Assembly: GCA_943329075.2 (NCBI GenBank)
Contig: CALQCM020000023.1
Location: forward strand, 1-64,000
DNA length: 64,000 nt
Direction: 5' to 3'
Source of the DNA: Chitinophaga pinensis
Lineage (GTDB): Bacteria; Pseudomonadota; Gammaproteobacteria; Burkholderiales; SG8-41
This document shows, in pieces, positions 43,012 to 50,489 of the stretch. Both the position numbers and the translations under genes were made by a program. Position 1 is the stretch's first letter. The number at the start of each line of letters is the position of its first letter. A model generated the notes under the pieces. That model saw nothing but the letters and a program-made list of their open reading frames with translations, had not been told where the DNA came from and searched no databases.

Positions 43012-44487
43012 ATGTCGGACGAAAGCATCAATTACGACGTGGTGGTGGTCGGCACCGGCAATGCAGCGTGTTGCGCGGCGCTGGCGGCGGTCGAGGCCGG
43101 CGCGCGCGTCGGCATACTGGAGAAAGCGTCCAAACGCGACCGCGGGGGCAATAGCGCGCTGACCGGCCACATCCGCTTCGTTTTTAATGGCCTGGAAGAC
43201 CTGCGGCCGCTGGTGAAAAGTACCACCGAAGACGAACTACGCCGTTTGCTCGAGCGTCTGCCGCGCCGCACCGAGGCTGACATGTGGGACGAGGTGATGC
43301 GCGTCACCAACAACCAGTCCGATCAGGACCTGCTGCAGGTTCATGTCACCGAGTCGCTGAAGACCGTGCACTGGCTGGCCGCCAAAGGCCATGACTGGGT
43401 ACCGGGCTCGCAGTGGAACGAAAACATTTTGAACCCCAATGGCGGCGGGTTCGGATTGCAGCAGCGCCATTGCACCATTCTCGAAAAGGCCGGCGCGCAG
43501 TTTCATTACGAAACCGCCGCGGTCGATTTGATCCGCGACGACAGCGGCCGCGTCACCGGCGTGGTCGGGCTCTCGCCCAAGGGGCATGTGAACTTCCGCG
43601 CGAAAGCCGTGGTGCTCGCCTGCGGCAGTTTCGAGGCGAATCCAGAGATGCGCGCGCAGTATCTCGGCGCCGGCTGGGACATGGTGCGCGTGCGCGGCGT
43701 GCCGTTCAACACCGGCGACGGCCTGCGCATGGCACTCAATATCGGCGCCATGCCGCACGGCAGCTGGTCGAGCTGCCACGCCTCGCCGCAGGACATCGAC
43801 CTGCCGCCGTTCACCGTGCCCTCGGGCGTGATCCATGCCGAGAAGAACCGCTACATGCATCCGTATTCGATCATGGTCAACAGCCATGGCGAACGCTTCA
43901 TTGATGAGGCCGATGATCTGCGCGGCAAGACCTACGCGAAGATGGGACGCGCCATCATGACGCAGCCGGGTGGCGTGGCTTTTCAGATTCTCGACAAAAA
44001 AGCGCGCACCATGAATTTGTATCCGCCGAATTACGCGAAGGCGACGACGGCGAAAGCCAACACGCTGGAGAAGCTCGCGCAGGAACTCGACATCAACGCG
44101 GCGAATTTTGTGAGGACAATTCGGGAGTTCAACGCCGCAGTGCCGGCCGATTTGCCGCCGTTTTCCACCAACGTGGTGGTGCTCGACGGCCGCAGCACGC
44201 GCGGGCTGGCGATTCCGAAAAGCAATTACACCGTCACCATTGACGAGGCGCCGTTCGAAGCCTTCCCGGTGCGCTGTGGCATGACGTTTACGTTTGGCGG
44301 CCTGAAGATCGACCCGAAGACCTCGCAGGTGCAGCACGTCGCCGGGCGGCCGATTCCCGGCCTCTACGCAGCGGGCGAAATGGTCGGCGGCCTGTGGGTC
44401 GGCAACTATGCGTCGGGCTCGGGCATGATGGCCGGTTCAACGTTTGGAAAAATCGCCGGCACTCACGCCGCGGCGGCGGCAATGTAG
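43012..44487 (+). CDS. FAD-dependent tricarballylate dehydrogenase-like oxidoreductase
   Basis: The 491-residue flavoprotein belongs to the fumarate reductase/succinate dehydrogenase flavoprotein family and most resembles TcuA, which oxidises tricarballylate to cis-aconitate. The FAD motif VVVGTGNAACCAALAAVEAG is near the N-terminus, with LEKASKRDRGGNS and the C-terminal GLYAAGEMVGGLWVGNYASGSG region. GGGAG precedes the ATG. The Bug gene upstream could supply its substrate. The electron acceptor TcuB and other partners are not adjacent, so the substrate is only inferred. Confidence 0.88.
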   Translation: MSDESINYDVVVVGTGNAACCAALAAVEAGARVGILEKASKRDRGGNSALTGHIRFVFNGLEDLRPLVKSTTEDELRRLLERLPRRTEADMWDEVMRVTNNQSDQDLLQVHVTESLKTVHWLAAKGHDWVPGSQWNENILNPNGGGFGLQQRHCTILEKAGAQFHYETAAVDLIRDDSGRVTGVVGLSPKGHVNFRAKAVVLACGSFEANPEMRAQYLGAGWDMVRVRGVPFNTGDGLRMALNIGAMPHGSWSSCHASPQDIDLPPFTVPSGVIHAEKNRYMHPYSIMVNSHGERFIDEADDLRGKTYAKMGRAIMTQPGGVAFQILDKKARTMNLYPPNYAKATTAKANTLEKLAQELDINAANFVRTIREFNAAVPADLPPFSTNVVVLDGRSTRGLAIPKSNYTVTIDEAPFEAFPVRCGMTFTFGGLKIDPKTSQVQHVAGRPIPGLYAAGEMVGGLWVGNYASGSGMMAGSTFGKIAGTHAAAAAM

Positions 44488-44545
44488 ATACCGTTATCCG
44501 GGGCTAGCGTAATGCAGGCTGGGATTGAATGGTTTGCCGGTTTTT

Positions 44546-44601
44546 GTAGCGCAGGCGATCCGCCCGCAGCGTAAAAACAGCAGGCGGGTCGCCTGCGCTA
44601 C
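44546..44601. repeat. GTAGCGCAGGCGATCCGCCCGC palindrome
   Basis: Inverted arms GTAGCGCAGGCGAtCCGCC and GGCGGGtCGCCTGCGCTAC around GCAGCGTAAAAACAGCA. It lies in the 238-base gap after the flavoprotein gene, followed by a TGGGTTGAGGCCG-type fragment near 44624-44654. Confidence 0.75.
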
Positions 44602-44725
44602 AACTGCAAAAGCGCTTTAGGCGGACGGGTTGAGGCCGAATGGACGATACCCATCGCGCCGGTTGCGTGATGATTGATGGATGTCGCCGCGATCAACCGT
44701 ATCCTACGGACCGTCGGGAGAATCC

Positions 44726-44872
44726 ATGCGCAAGCATTGTGTCGCTTGGATCGCAGTGTTATTGCTCGCCTCATGCACGAGCACGTCTTCGAATGCCCCT
44801 GCACCGCCCGCGCGGTCCCGCGCTAGGTCGCTGCGGCCGCGCGCGGTCCGCGCGTGTATTTCGGTGCGCTGA
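44726..44872 (+). CDS. Very small lipoprotein
   Basis: The 48-residue frame starts at an ATG five bases after GGGAG and encodes a lipoprotein signal with lipobox LLASC at residues 13-17, then a Ser/Pro/Arg-rich tail. The last 50 bases overlap the 3' end of the convergent ClpX-like gene, so the tail sequence is constrained by that gene. It may be an entericidin-like small lipoprotein or the remnant of a longer one. Confidence 0.4.
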   Translation: MRKHCVAWIAVLLLASCTSTSSNAPAPPARSRARSLRPRAVRACISVR

Positions 44873-45872
44873 ACAGCGAGTCGATATCGACGCGGCGGAT
44901 TTCGGCGTCGTCGGGCACCGCATACAGGATCGGCGTGATGAGTTCTTCAAATATGCCGCGCAGGCTGCGCGCGCCGGTCTTGTATTCGATGGCGATGTCG
45001 GCGATCTGGCCGAAGACCTTGCTCTCGACATTCAATTCGACGCCTTCGTTCTTGAAGATTTCGCGGAACTGGTTGTAGATCGAGTTCTTCGGCTCGGTGA
45101 GAATGCGCACCAGCATCTTCTTCTCCAGTTCCTGGAAGCGGGCGATGATCGGCAGGCGGCCGGTGAACTCCGGGATGAGGCCGAACTGGAAGAGATCGGT
45201 CGGCTTGACGCGCGTGTTGAGACGTTCGAGCACGCCGGGATCGTCGGCGGCAGTGGTTGAGAGAAAACCGTAGCCGTGCGTCTTCGCCATGATGTCTTCG
45301 ATGCCGACGAAGGCGCCGCCGCAGATGAACAGCATATTGGTGGTGTCAACGAAGCGGCCATCGCCGATCTTGACCGGTGAGCCTTCCATGATTTTCAGCA
45401 GGGCGTGTTGCACGCTTTCGCCCGAGGTGACGCGCGGCTGGTCGGGTGTCGCTTTCAACTTGTCGATTTCGTCGATGAAGACGATGCCCTGTTGCGCGCG
45501 GTTGACGTTGCCTTCGGCTTTTTCCAGCAGGCGCTGCAGGATCGCTTCGATCTCATCGTTGACGAAGCGCGTCTGCGCCAGCGAGGTGGCATTGGCGGTG
45601 ACGAAGGGCACGCCGAGCACGCGCGACAGCGTTTCGCACATCAGCGTCTTGCCTGACCCCGACGGCCCGATCAGCAGCACGTTGCTCTTCGCTATTTCGA
45701 CGCCGTCATCCAGCATTTTGGCGACCTTGCGGTAATGCGAATAGACGGCGACGGCGAGGATCTTCTTGGCCTCGTCCTGGCCGACCACGTACTGGTCGAG
45801 GTATCGGACGATGAAACTCGGTTTGACGCGTTTGTCGAGCACGGTGGCGTTCCTCTCGTGTAATGCCGACAT
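44823..45872 (-). CDS. ClpX-like AAA+ ATPase lacking the zinc-binding domain
   Basis: The 349-residue protein matches ClpX from the AAA+ module to the C-terminus: Walker A GPSGSGKT, Walker B IVFIDEIDK, ICGGAFVGIED, FGLIPEFTGRLP and KTGARSLRGI. It lacks the N-terminal zinc-finger domain used for substrates and adaptors. The pore-1 loop GYVG of ClpX is replaced by RFVN (in AQTRFVNDE), and the IGF loop used to dock ClpP reads YGF. It may therefore unfold or remodel different clients and may not work with ClpP. No clpP is adjacent. The housekeeping ClpX is presumably elsewhere. The ATG at 45872 has only a weak ribosome site. Confidence 0.88.
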   Translation of the reverse strand: MSALHERNATVLDKRVKPSFIVRYLDQYVVGQDEAKKILAVAVYSHYRKVAKMLDDGVEIAKSNVLLIGPSGSGKTLMCETLSRVLGVPFVTANATSLAQTRFVNDEIEAILQRLLEKAEGNVNRAQQGIVFIDEIDKLKATPDQPRVTSGESVQHALLKIMEGSPVKIGDGRFVDTTNMLFICGGAFVGIEDIMAKTHGYGFLSTTAADDPGVLERLNTRVKPTDLFQFGLIPEFTGRLPIIARFQELEKKMLVRILTEPKNSIYNQFREIFKNEGVELNVESKVFGQIADIAIEYKTGARSLRGIFEELITPILYAVPDDAEIRRVDIDSLFSAPKYTRGPRAAAAT

Positions 45873-45896
45873 GATACCGGTCTCACAGCGGCGTGC

Positions 45897-45926
45897 ATGA
45901 AAAAGCCCCTTGCGGGGCTTTTTCAT
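45897..45926. terminator. Rho-independent terminator
   Basis: ATGAAAAAGCCCC and GGGGCTTTTTCAT form a perfect 13-bp stem around TTGC. It ends the minus-strand operon whose last gene stops at 45953, just upstream of the ClpX-like gene. Confidence 0.85.
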
Positions 45927-45952
45927 TGCGGCCTGGAAAGCGGTGGGCTGGC

Positions 45953-46390
45953 CTATTTGCTGTATTCCTGGTCGATGTTCGGGCGGTCGGCGTCGCGGAT
46001 GCTGTAGCTGAATGATTGCCCGGTGTCGGTCTGCGTGATCTTGTTTAACGACGCGCCCTTGCTGCCGTCGCGCAGCGGATGCACTACAGCGGTGACCTTG
46101 TCGCCCGGCTTGATCGTGTTGCGCGACCAGCCCGAACGCACCAGGTTGCCGGGGCTGGTGAGCTCGACCAGCCACAGGCCGGTCTCGGCGTTGGCCTGCT
46201 TGACGTTGTTCTCGATATAGATCGCGACGTGCGGATTGGTCCAGTGCAGTTCCTTGACCACGCCCGACAGTGCGATGGTCTTGTCGCGGTCGAACATGGT
46301 GGTCGAATGGTGCGCCGACACCGGGTAGGCCGCGGCGGCGAGTCCCAGCAACGCCGACCAGATGACGGTTTTTCCGAGGTTTGCTTTCAT
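45953..46390 (-). CDS. DUF6152 family exported protein
   Basis: The 145-residue protein has a signal peptide ending near VSA|HHST, then the family pattern of a mature HHS start, TIALSGVV and HWTNPHVAIYIE, with GLWLVELTSPG further on. DUF6152 proteins are periplasmic and of unknown function; the mature HH start and NPH motif could bind metal. AAGGAG seven bases upstream fixes the ATG at 46390. It follows the exported protein at 46427 by 36 bases. The same gene pair occurs at 59759-61049. Confidence 0.85.
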   Translation of the reverse strand: MKANLGKTVIWSALLGLAAAAYPVSAHHSTTMFDRDKTIALSGVVKELHWTNPHVAIYIENNVKQANAETGLWLVELTSPGNLVRSGWSRNTIKPGDKVTAVVHPLRDGSKGASLNKITQTDTGQSFSYSIRDADRPNIDQEYSK

Positions 46391-46426
46391 GTGCTGCTCC
46401 TTTGCGTTTGCCATAATCTGAATTCT

Positions 46427-47260
46427 TTATTTCGGCGGTATGCGGTTGCCGCCGACATCGTGCTCAAGCTTCTCGAACACTTCATTGCCCCATTTGTCCT
46501 TGGCGGGGCGGAAATACCCTTCCATGCAGACGCCTTCAACGATGTCGTATTTTTGCGCGCGCTGGCGCGACCAGAAGCGTGTGGTCTTCCATGGTTTCGT
46601 CAGCACCTTGGGTGCGGTGATTTCCATTTCGAATACCAGCGTGTCCTTGTTCTTCGGATCGATGTGGATGCGCTCTTTGATCTGCATGTCGCCATTGTTT
46701 GGGATGCCCGCCGCCTCGCTGATCGTGATGTAGGTTTGCGGATGCATGCCGACCGTATCGACGACCAGCGTGTCGCCCTCCCATTGGCCGATCGAATGGC
46801 CGTGGAAGGTCGGGTCCGGATCGTCCGGATGTTTGCGGCCGTCGGTATAGATCCGGCGCAGGCGGCCGCCGTCCGACTCGCCGAGCATGGTGACGCGTCC
46901 GGGCGTAAAGAGGATTTCCATCGAATTATGCGAGACCAGCATCCAGCCCGGCATCGCTTCCGGCAGGCAGTTGACGAAAATGGGTGGCGGGCGGCCGGCT
47001 TTTTCTTCGGCGAGCTGCCAGTTGACCTGTTCCATCGCCTTCGGGTTCCACGGCGGCATGTCTGACTTGGCCTTGCGGTCCTGGTCGCTGATGTTCGGCG
47101 TCCAAATACCGCTCCAGTCGGGCAGCGTCGCAATGTCCGCCCAGTTCTTGGCGGTCGGCGGCGGATTGATGACGAGCTTTTCTGCAGCGGCCGCGCTTTG
47201 CAGAGTGCCGAACGCGATTGCCAGTGCCGCCAGCAATGATGTTCCAAATGTCTTATTCAT
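46427..47260 (-). CDS. Exported protein of unknown function, paired with DUF6152
   Basis: The 277-residue precursor has a signal peptide (cleavage near AAAA|EKLV). It shares most of its length with the 277-residue protein at 59759-60592: LPDWSGIW, CLPE.MP.WML..HNSME.LFTPGRVTMLGESDG, LRRIYTDGR.HP and FHGHS.G.WEGDTLV.DTVG. I do not assign it to a characterised family. GGGGG lies eight bases before the ATG. It heads a likely two-gene unit with DUF6152, and two DUF6644-type membrane genes lie upstream on the same strand. Confidence 0.82.
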   Translation of the reverse strand: MNKTFGTSLLAALAIAFGTLQSAAAAEKLVINPPPTAKNWADIATLPDWSGIWTPNISDQDRKAKSDMPPWNPKAMEQVNWQLAEEKAGRPPPIFVNCLPEAMPGWMLVSHNSMEILFTPGRVTMLGESDGGRLRRIYTDGRKHPDDPDPTFHGHSIGQWEGDTLVVDTVGMHPQTYITISEAAGIPNNGDMQIKERIHIDPKNKDTLVFEMEITAPKVLTKPWKTTRFWSRQRAQKYDIVEGVCMEGYFRPAKDKWGNEVFEKLEHDVGGNRIPPK

Positions 47261-47375
47261 TCCTTTTTCCCCCAAAGATTTCTTTTTTTATGCCGCTTGC
47301 CGCTGTTTTTTTGAATCCCGAAAAAAACACTACGCGCCAAACCGCTGGCCCATGCCCGTGTGAGAGGGGCGTGTA

Positions 47376-47882
47376 TCAGCCCATGCCCGGTTGCAGCGAG
47401 AAGCCGACCCAGCGGCCGCAGGTGATGACTGCGATCCAGAACAGCAGCGACAGGGCGCCGGCGACGCGCGCGGCGGTGGGCGGTGTCGCCGCCGAATCCC
47501 AGTTGGCGACGCTGCCATGGATGCCGAATTGAAAGATCAGCATGTTCGCACCGGCCAGCGCGATAAAACAAAATTTGATCAGGAACCAGGTGTTGTGCGC
47601 GTAGGTTATGGCGTTGGACGAAAACAGCAGGGCGCCGGAAATTGCGGCGGCCGCAAACGCAATCCAGGTGCAGGGCAGCACCGAGCCGGTCACACGACTG
47701 ACCGCGCGTTCGAGCGAAGCCCAGCCGAGCAGCCGCAGGTCGACGATCGAAATCGAGCCGACCACCAGCGTGACCGCGAGCACGTGCACGCATTCGAGGA
47801 ACGGGAAGGACGATTCACCTTCGCGGATTTCGGTGGCGATCGAGGTGGCCTCGATGGCGCGCAGCAGTGTGTCCAGATCCAT
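47376..47882 (-). CDS. DUF6644-type membrane protein
   Basis: The 168-residue inner-membrane protein has about four membrane segments (near residues 28-50, 60-85, 98-118 and 140-160). It is a paralog of 47949-48437: both share a first helix with ECVHVLAVTLVVGSI / QTVHILAIAAVMSSI, then DLRLLG / NLRLLG, and end GRW. The conserved His in the first helix and Arg after it might bind heme or a quinone, but this is inferred. GAGGG lies eight bases before the ATG at 47882. Confidence 0.8.
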   Translation of the reverse strand: MDLDTLLRAIEATSIATEIREGESSFPFLECVHVLAVTLVVGSISIVDLRLLGWASLERAVSRVTGSVLPCTWIAFAAAAISGALLFSSNAITYAHNTWFLIKFCFIALAGANMLIFQFGIHGSVANWDSAATPPTAARVAGALSLLFWIAVITCGRWVGFSLQPGMG

Positions 47883-47948
47883 GCGTGTATCCCTCAATAA
47901 GCGCCGGCTCGCGCCGGCGCGTAAACACAGTTGCGAACGGTAGACGGA

Positions 47949-48437
47949 TTAAAGGTAGGCGATCCAGCGGCCGGCGAAGATGATGCCGCTCCACAGAATC
48001 AGCGACAGCACGGCGATGACGCGCAGGGCGCCGCTGCGGCCGTCCCAGAAGTTCGGATTGGTTTTGAGCGGTCGCTGGAAATACACGGTCAGCGCGATCA
48101 CGGAGACCAGCAAAAACATTTTCAGCTGGAAAAAATCATTGGCGAGCGAGCGCGCCGGTTCGCCAATGATCAGCGTCGCGCCGGTGAGCAGCAGCAATGG
48201 CAGCGACCACCAGACCACCGGCCCGAAGCGGCCCGCCACCCGCGCCACCGTCTGGTCGGTGCCGGCAATGCCCAGCAGGCGCAGGTTGATCATGAGGATG
48301 GACGACATCACCGCCGCAATCGCCAGAATGTGCACGGTCTGCACGGCCGGCACCACCCACTTGATGCTCTGGATAGTCTGGCTTAATGCGGTGGCGTCAA
48401 TGGAATCGCAGAAGTCGAGCAGGGCTTTGGTTTTCAT
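47949..48437 (-). CDS. DUF6644-type membrane protein
   Basis: The 162-residue inner-membrane protein is the upstream paralog of 47376-47882, with four predicted segments and the same VHILA, NLRLLG and C-terminal GRW positions. The pair probably forms a heterodimer. It follows a lipoprotein c-type cytochrome gene by 47 bases on the same strand, which suggests a membrane redox complex together with the cytochrome. Confidence 0.8.
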   Translation of the reverse strand: MKTKALLDFCDSIDATALSQTIQSIKWVVPAVQTVHILAIAAVMSSILMINLRLLGIAGTDQTVARVAGRFGPVVWWSLPLLLLTGATLIIGEPARSLANDFFQLKMFLLVSVIALTVYFQRPLKTNPNFWDGRSGALRVIAVLSLILWSGIIFAGRWIAYL

Positions 48438-48484
48438 GGTTTCAGTCGCAATAAAAAATGCGCATTATCAAGTTGGTGTCCGGC

Positions 48485-49033
48485 CTATTTTTTGGCCGCG
48501 TCTGCGGCCGGTGCTTTCGCGGTGTCCTTGTTGTCGTCCTTCACGCCTTCGGTCGCATTGTTCAGGCGCTGCGCATAACGCTGGTGGCAGCCGCGGCAGG
48601 CTTCGTACATTTCGCCGCCGGCTGTAAACACTGCATCGGGGTCTTTTGCTTCTGCCGCCTTCATCGCTTTTTCCGCGGTGTCAGTGAGGCGGCGCACGGC
48701 CGTCATCCATTCGTTCTTGTCGCGGGCGCGGCCATCGAGCATCAGGAGATTGGCCGCCTCGGCGACGGTTGCGGCGCTGGCGCGCACGGCGGTCCATTGT
48801 TCCTCGGTCTTCGGCCGGATTTCCTCAGTGCCTTTTTTGGTCATGATGGTTTTGACCGAATCCCATACGCCGTCGGCGGCCGGGTCGATGACCAGCAGCA
48901 TGAACTGTTTGAGATCGAGGATGGTGTGAAACGGCGGCGGTGGTGGCGGAGGCGGCGGAGGTGGCGGCGCTTCCTTGCAGGCAAACAGTCCGAGTGCGGG
49001 GATCAATACCAAAAGGCGCAGGGTCGCTCGCAT
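48485..49033 (-). CDS. Lipoprotein c-type cytochrome with polyproline linker
   Basis: The 182-residue precursor has a lipobox (GLFAC, acylated Cys near residue 19), a run of 12 prolines and a helical domain with one heme-binding CRGCH near residue 140, late in the chain as in cytochrome c'. It would be anchored to the periplasmic face of the membrane and carry electrons or bind a gas ligand. The polyproline run would act as a stiff spacer. It lies upstream of two DUF6644-type membrane genes on the same strand. Confidence 0.85.
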   Translation of the reverse strand: MRATLRLLVLIPALGLFACKEAPPPPPPPPPPPPFHTILDLKQFMLLVIDPAADGVWDSVKTIMTKKGTEEIRPKTEEQWTAVRASAATVAEAANLLMLDGRARDKNEWMTAVRRLTDTAEKAMKAAEAKDPDAVFTAGGEMYEACRGCHQRYAQRLNNATEGVKDDNKDTAKAPAADAAKK

Positions 49034-49107
49034 GGATTCCTCTATCCGTTCTGGTTTACAGGTCTTGCCTGGTTATTATTGTTTTGGGGCGCAGCGGAAT
49101 ACAGCCT

Positions 49108-50487
49108 TCATATTACACCAGATAGTGTTCGTAGCCGGCGCCAGCCGATGACGACGCCGGTGAGACTGAAGAAGAATCCGCCGGCGCACAACAGCATGAC
49201 CAGCGCGCTGCGCAATGCCGGCGCGGCGGCGAGTGCCGGAAAATCCAGCGTATGCAGGGCGCGGAAGGCCCAGCGGTAGGCGCGCCGCGAGGCGTCGAGC
49301 TTTTCGATGATGCGGCCGTCGGCGCCGTCGATCTGCCACCAGCTGTCGCCGCAGACGACGCGGTAGACCGGTGCGCCAGTGGCGCGAGAGTGCGCGGCGT
49401 AGGCATCGTTATCGTCGGCGACCGCGCAGTCCCGGCCGAGGCGGGCGGCGGCGCGGCGCAGGTCGTTCGGTCCGACGCCGCCGCCGCTCACGCCGTCAAT
49501 GATGCCCCCACGCACGCCGGTTTGATGGATCCGGCCGGCGAAGCGAAACCATTCGATTTCGAAGGCCGCGCGCAGAGTCGCGGCATCAAAACCCAATTCG
49601 GCACTGGTCAAAGGTGCGCCGACAATCTTTTCGATTTCGACGGGATCGGCGCGGCCGTCCGAAAAAATCCGCCCGTGATCCATCGACAGCCAGCCGCTCG
49701 CAATCCAGGTCAGCACGAACAGCGCGCAGGCGAGGCCGCCAATGTGATGCCAATACTGCCAGCCCGTGAACGGCGAGCGCCCGCCGCGCAGACGCGCGAC
49801 GCCAAGCACGGCGCCGATCACCGCACCGGCCAGCGCGATGAGCGACAGCCACCAGACCAGCGCGTCCCACGCCGCCCAGTGCTTGCGCAGCGCGGTTGGA
49901 TAAATCCAGTGCAGCACGCTGCCGGCGTAATTCCAGACGCGTTCGACGCGGGTGCTGTCGCGCACGACCTCGCCGGTGAGCGACGACACGTAAAGCTCGG
50001 TGCCGGCGGCGTCGTTGAGCGCAATGCGGTGCAGCGGGCGCAGCGCATCGAGGCCGTTCGAGACCGTCCACTGATCGTGCACGGCCGTTTCAATGAGCCG
50101 CGGGGCGATGTCGGCGAGGCCACGTGCGCGCGCGTGTGCCGCGGCGCTGGCTAATGCGAAGGTCTCGTCGATCAGCGGTGCGCTGCCGGTGGTGGCATCG
50201 AGTGCAAGCACGGTGCCGCTTTGTTGGGTGGCGACGTAGACCGGATGTCCGCCGGGGGAGGCGATGCGCAATCGCACGATGTCGCCGCGATGGAATGCGG
50301 CGATTGCCTGCGCCGGCGCCAGCTTGATGCGGTCGGACGCGATGGGCACAAGGCCGGCGACACGCTCGTCTTCCGTCAGTTCCGGAAACGGCACCCAGTG
50401 CATCACCGCACCGCTGGCGAACCACATCGCAAACAGCAGGCAGAAGGCGACGCCGAACCAGCGGTGCAGGATGGTCAGCGTGCGCAT
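49108..50487 (-). CDS. PepSY-associated transmembrane protein
   Basis: The 459-residue inner-membrane protein begins LTILHRWFGVAFCLLFAMWFASG, the typical PepSY_TM first helix with a His, and has about four membrane segments (near residues 10-30, 200-225, 245-270 and 425-445) with PepSY-like domains between. Such proteins next to siderophore receptors are thought to reduce ferric chelates after uptake. It starts two bases after the stop of a TonB siderophore receptor, so the two are cotranscribed. Confidence 0.9.
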   Translation of the reverse strand: MRTLTILHRWFGVAFCLLFAMWFASGAVMHWVPFPELTEDERVAGLVPIASDRIKLAPAQAIAAFHRGDIVRLRIASPGGHPVYVATQQSGTVLALDATTGSAPLIDETFALASAAAHARARGLADIAPRLIETAVHDQWTVSNGLDALRPLHRIALNDAAGTELYVSSLTGEVVRDSTRVERVWNYAGSVLHWIYPTALRKHWAAWDALVWWLSLIALAGAVIGAVLGVARLRGGRSPFTGWQYWHHIGGLACALFVLTWIASGWLSMDHGRIFSDGRADPVEIEKIVGAPLTSAELGFDAATLRAAFEIEWFRFAGRIHQTGVRGGIIDGVSGGGVGPNDLRRAAARLGRDCAVADDNDAYAAHSRATGAPVYRVVCGDSWWQIDGADGRIIEKLDASRRAYRWAFRALHTLDFPALAAAPALRSALVMLLCAGGFFFSLTGVVIGWRRLRTLSGVI

Positions 50488-50489
50488 GG

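Noticed and set aside
44488..44725. RNA gene in the gap after the flavoprotein gene
   Set aside because: The hairpin there is a dispersed GTAGCGCAGGCG palindrome and no tRNA-like cloverleaf was found.
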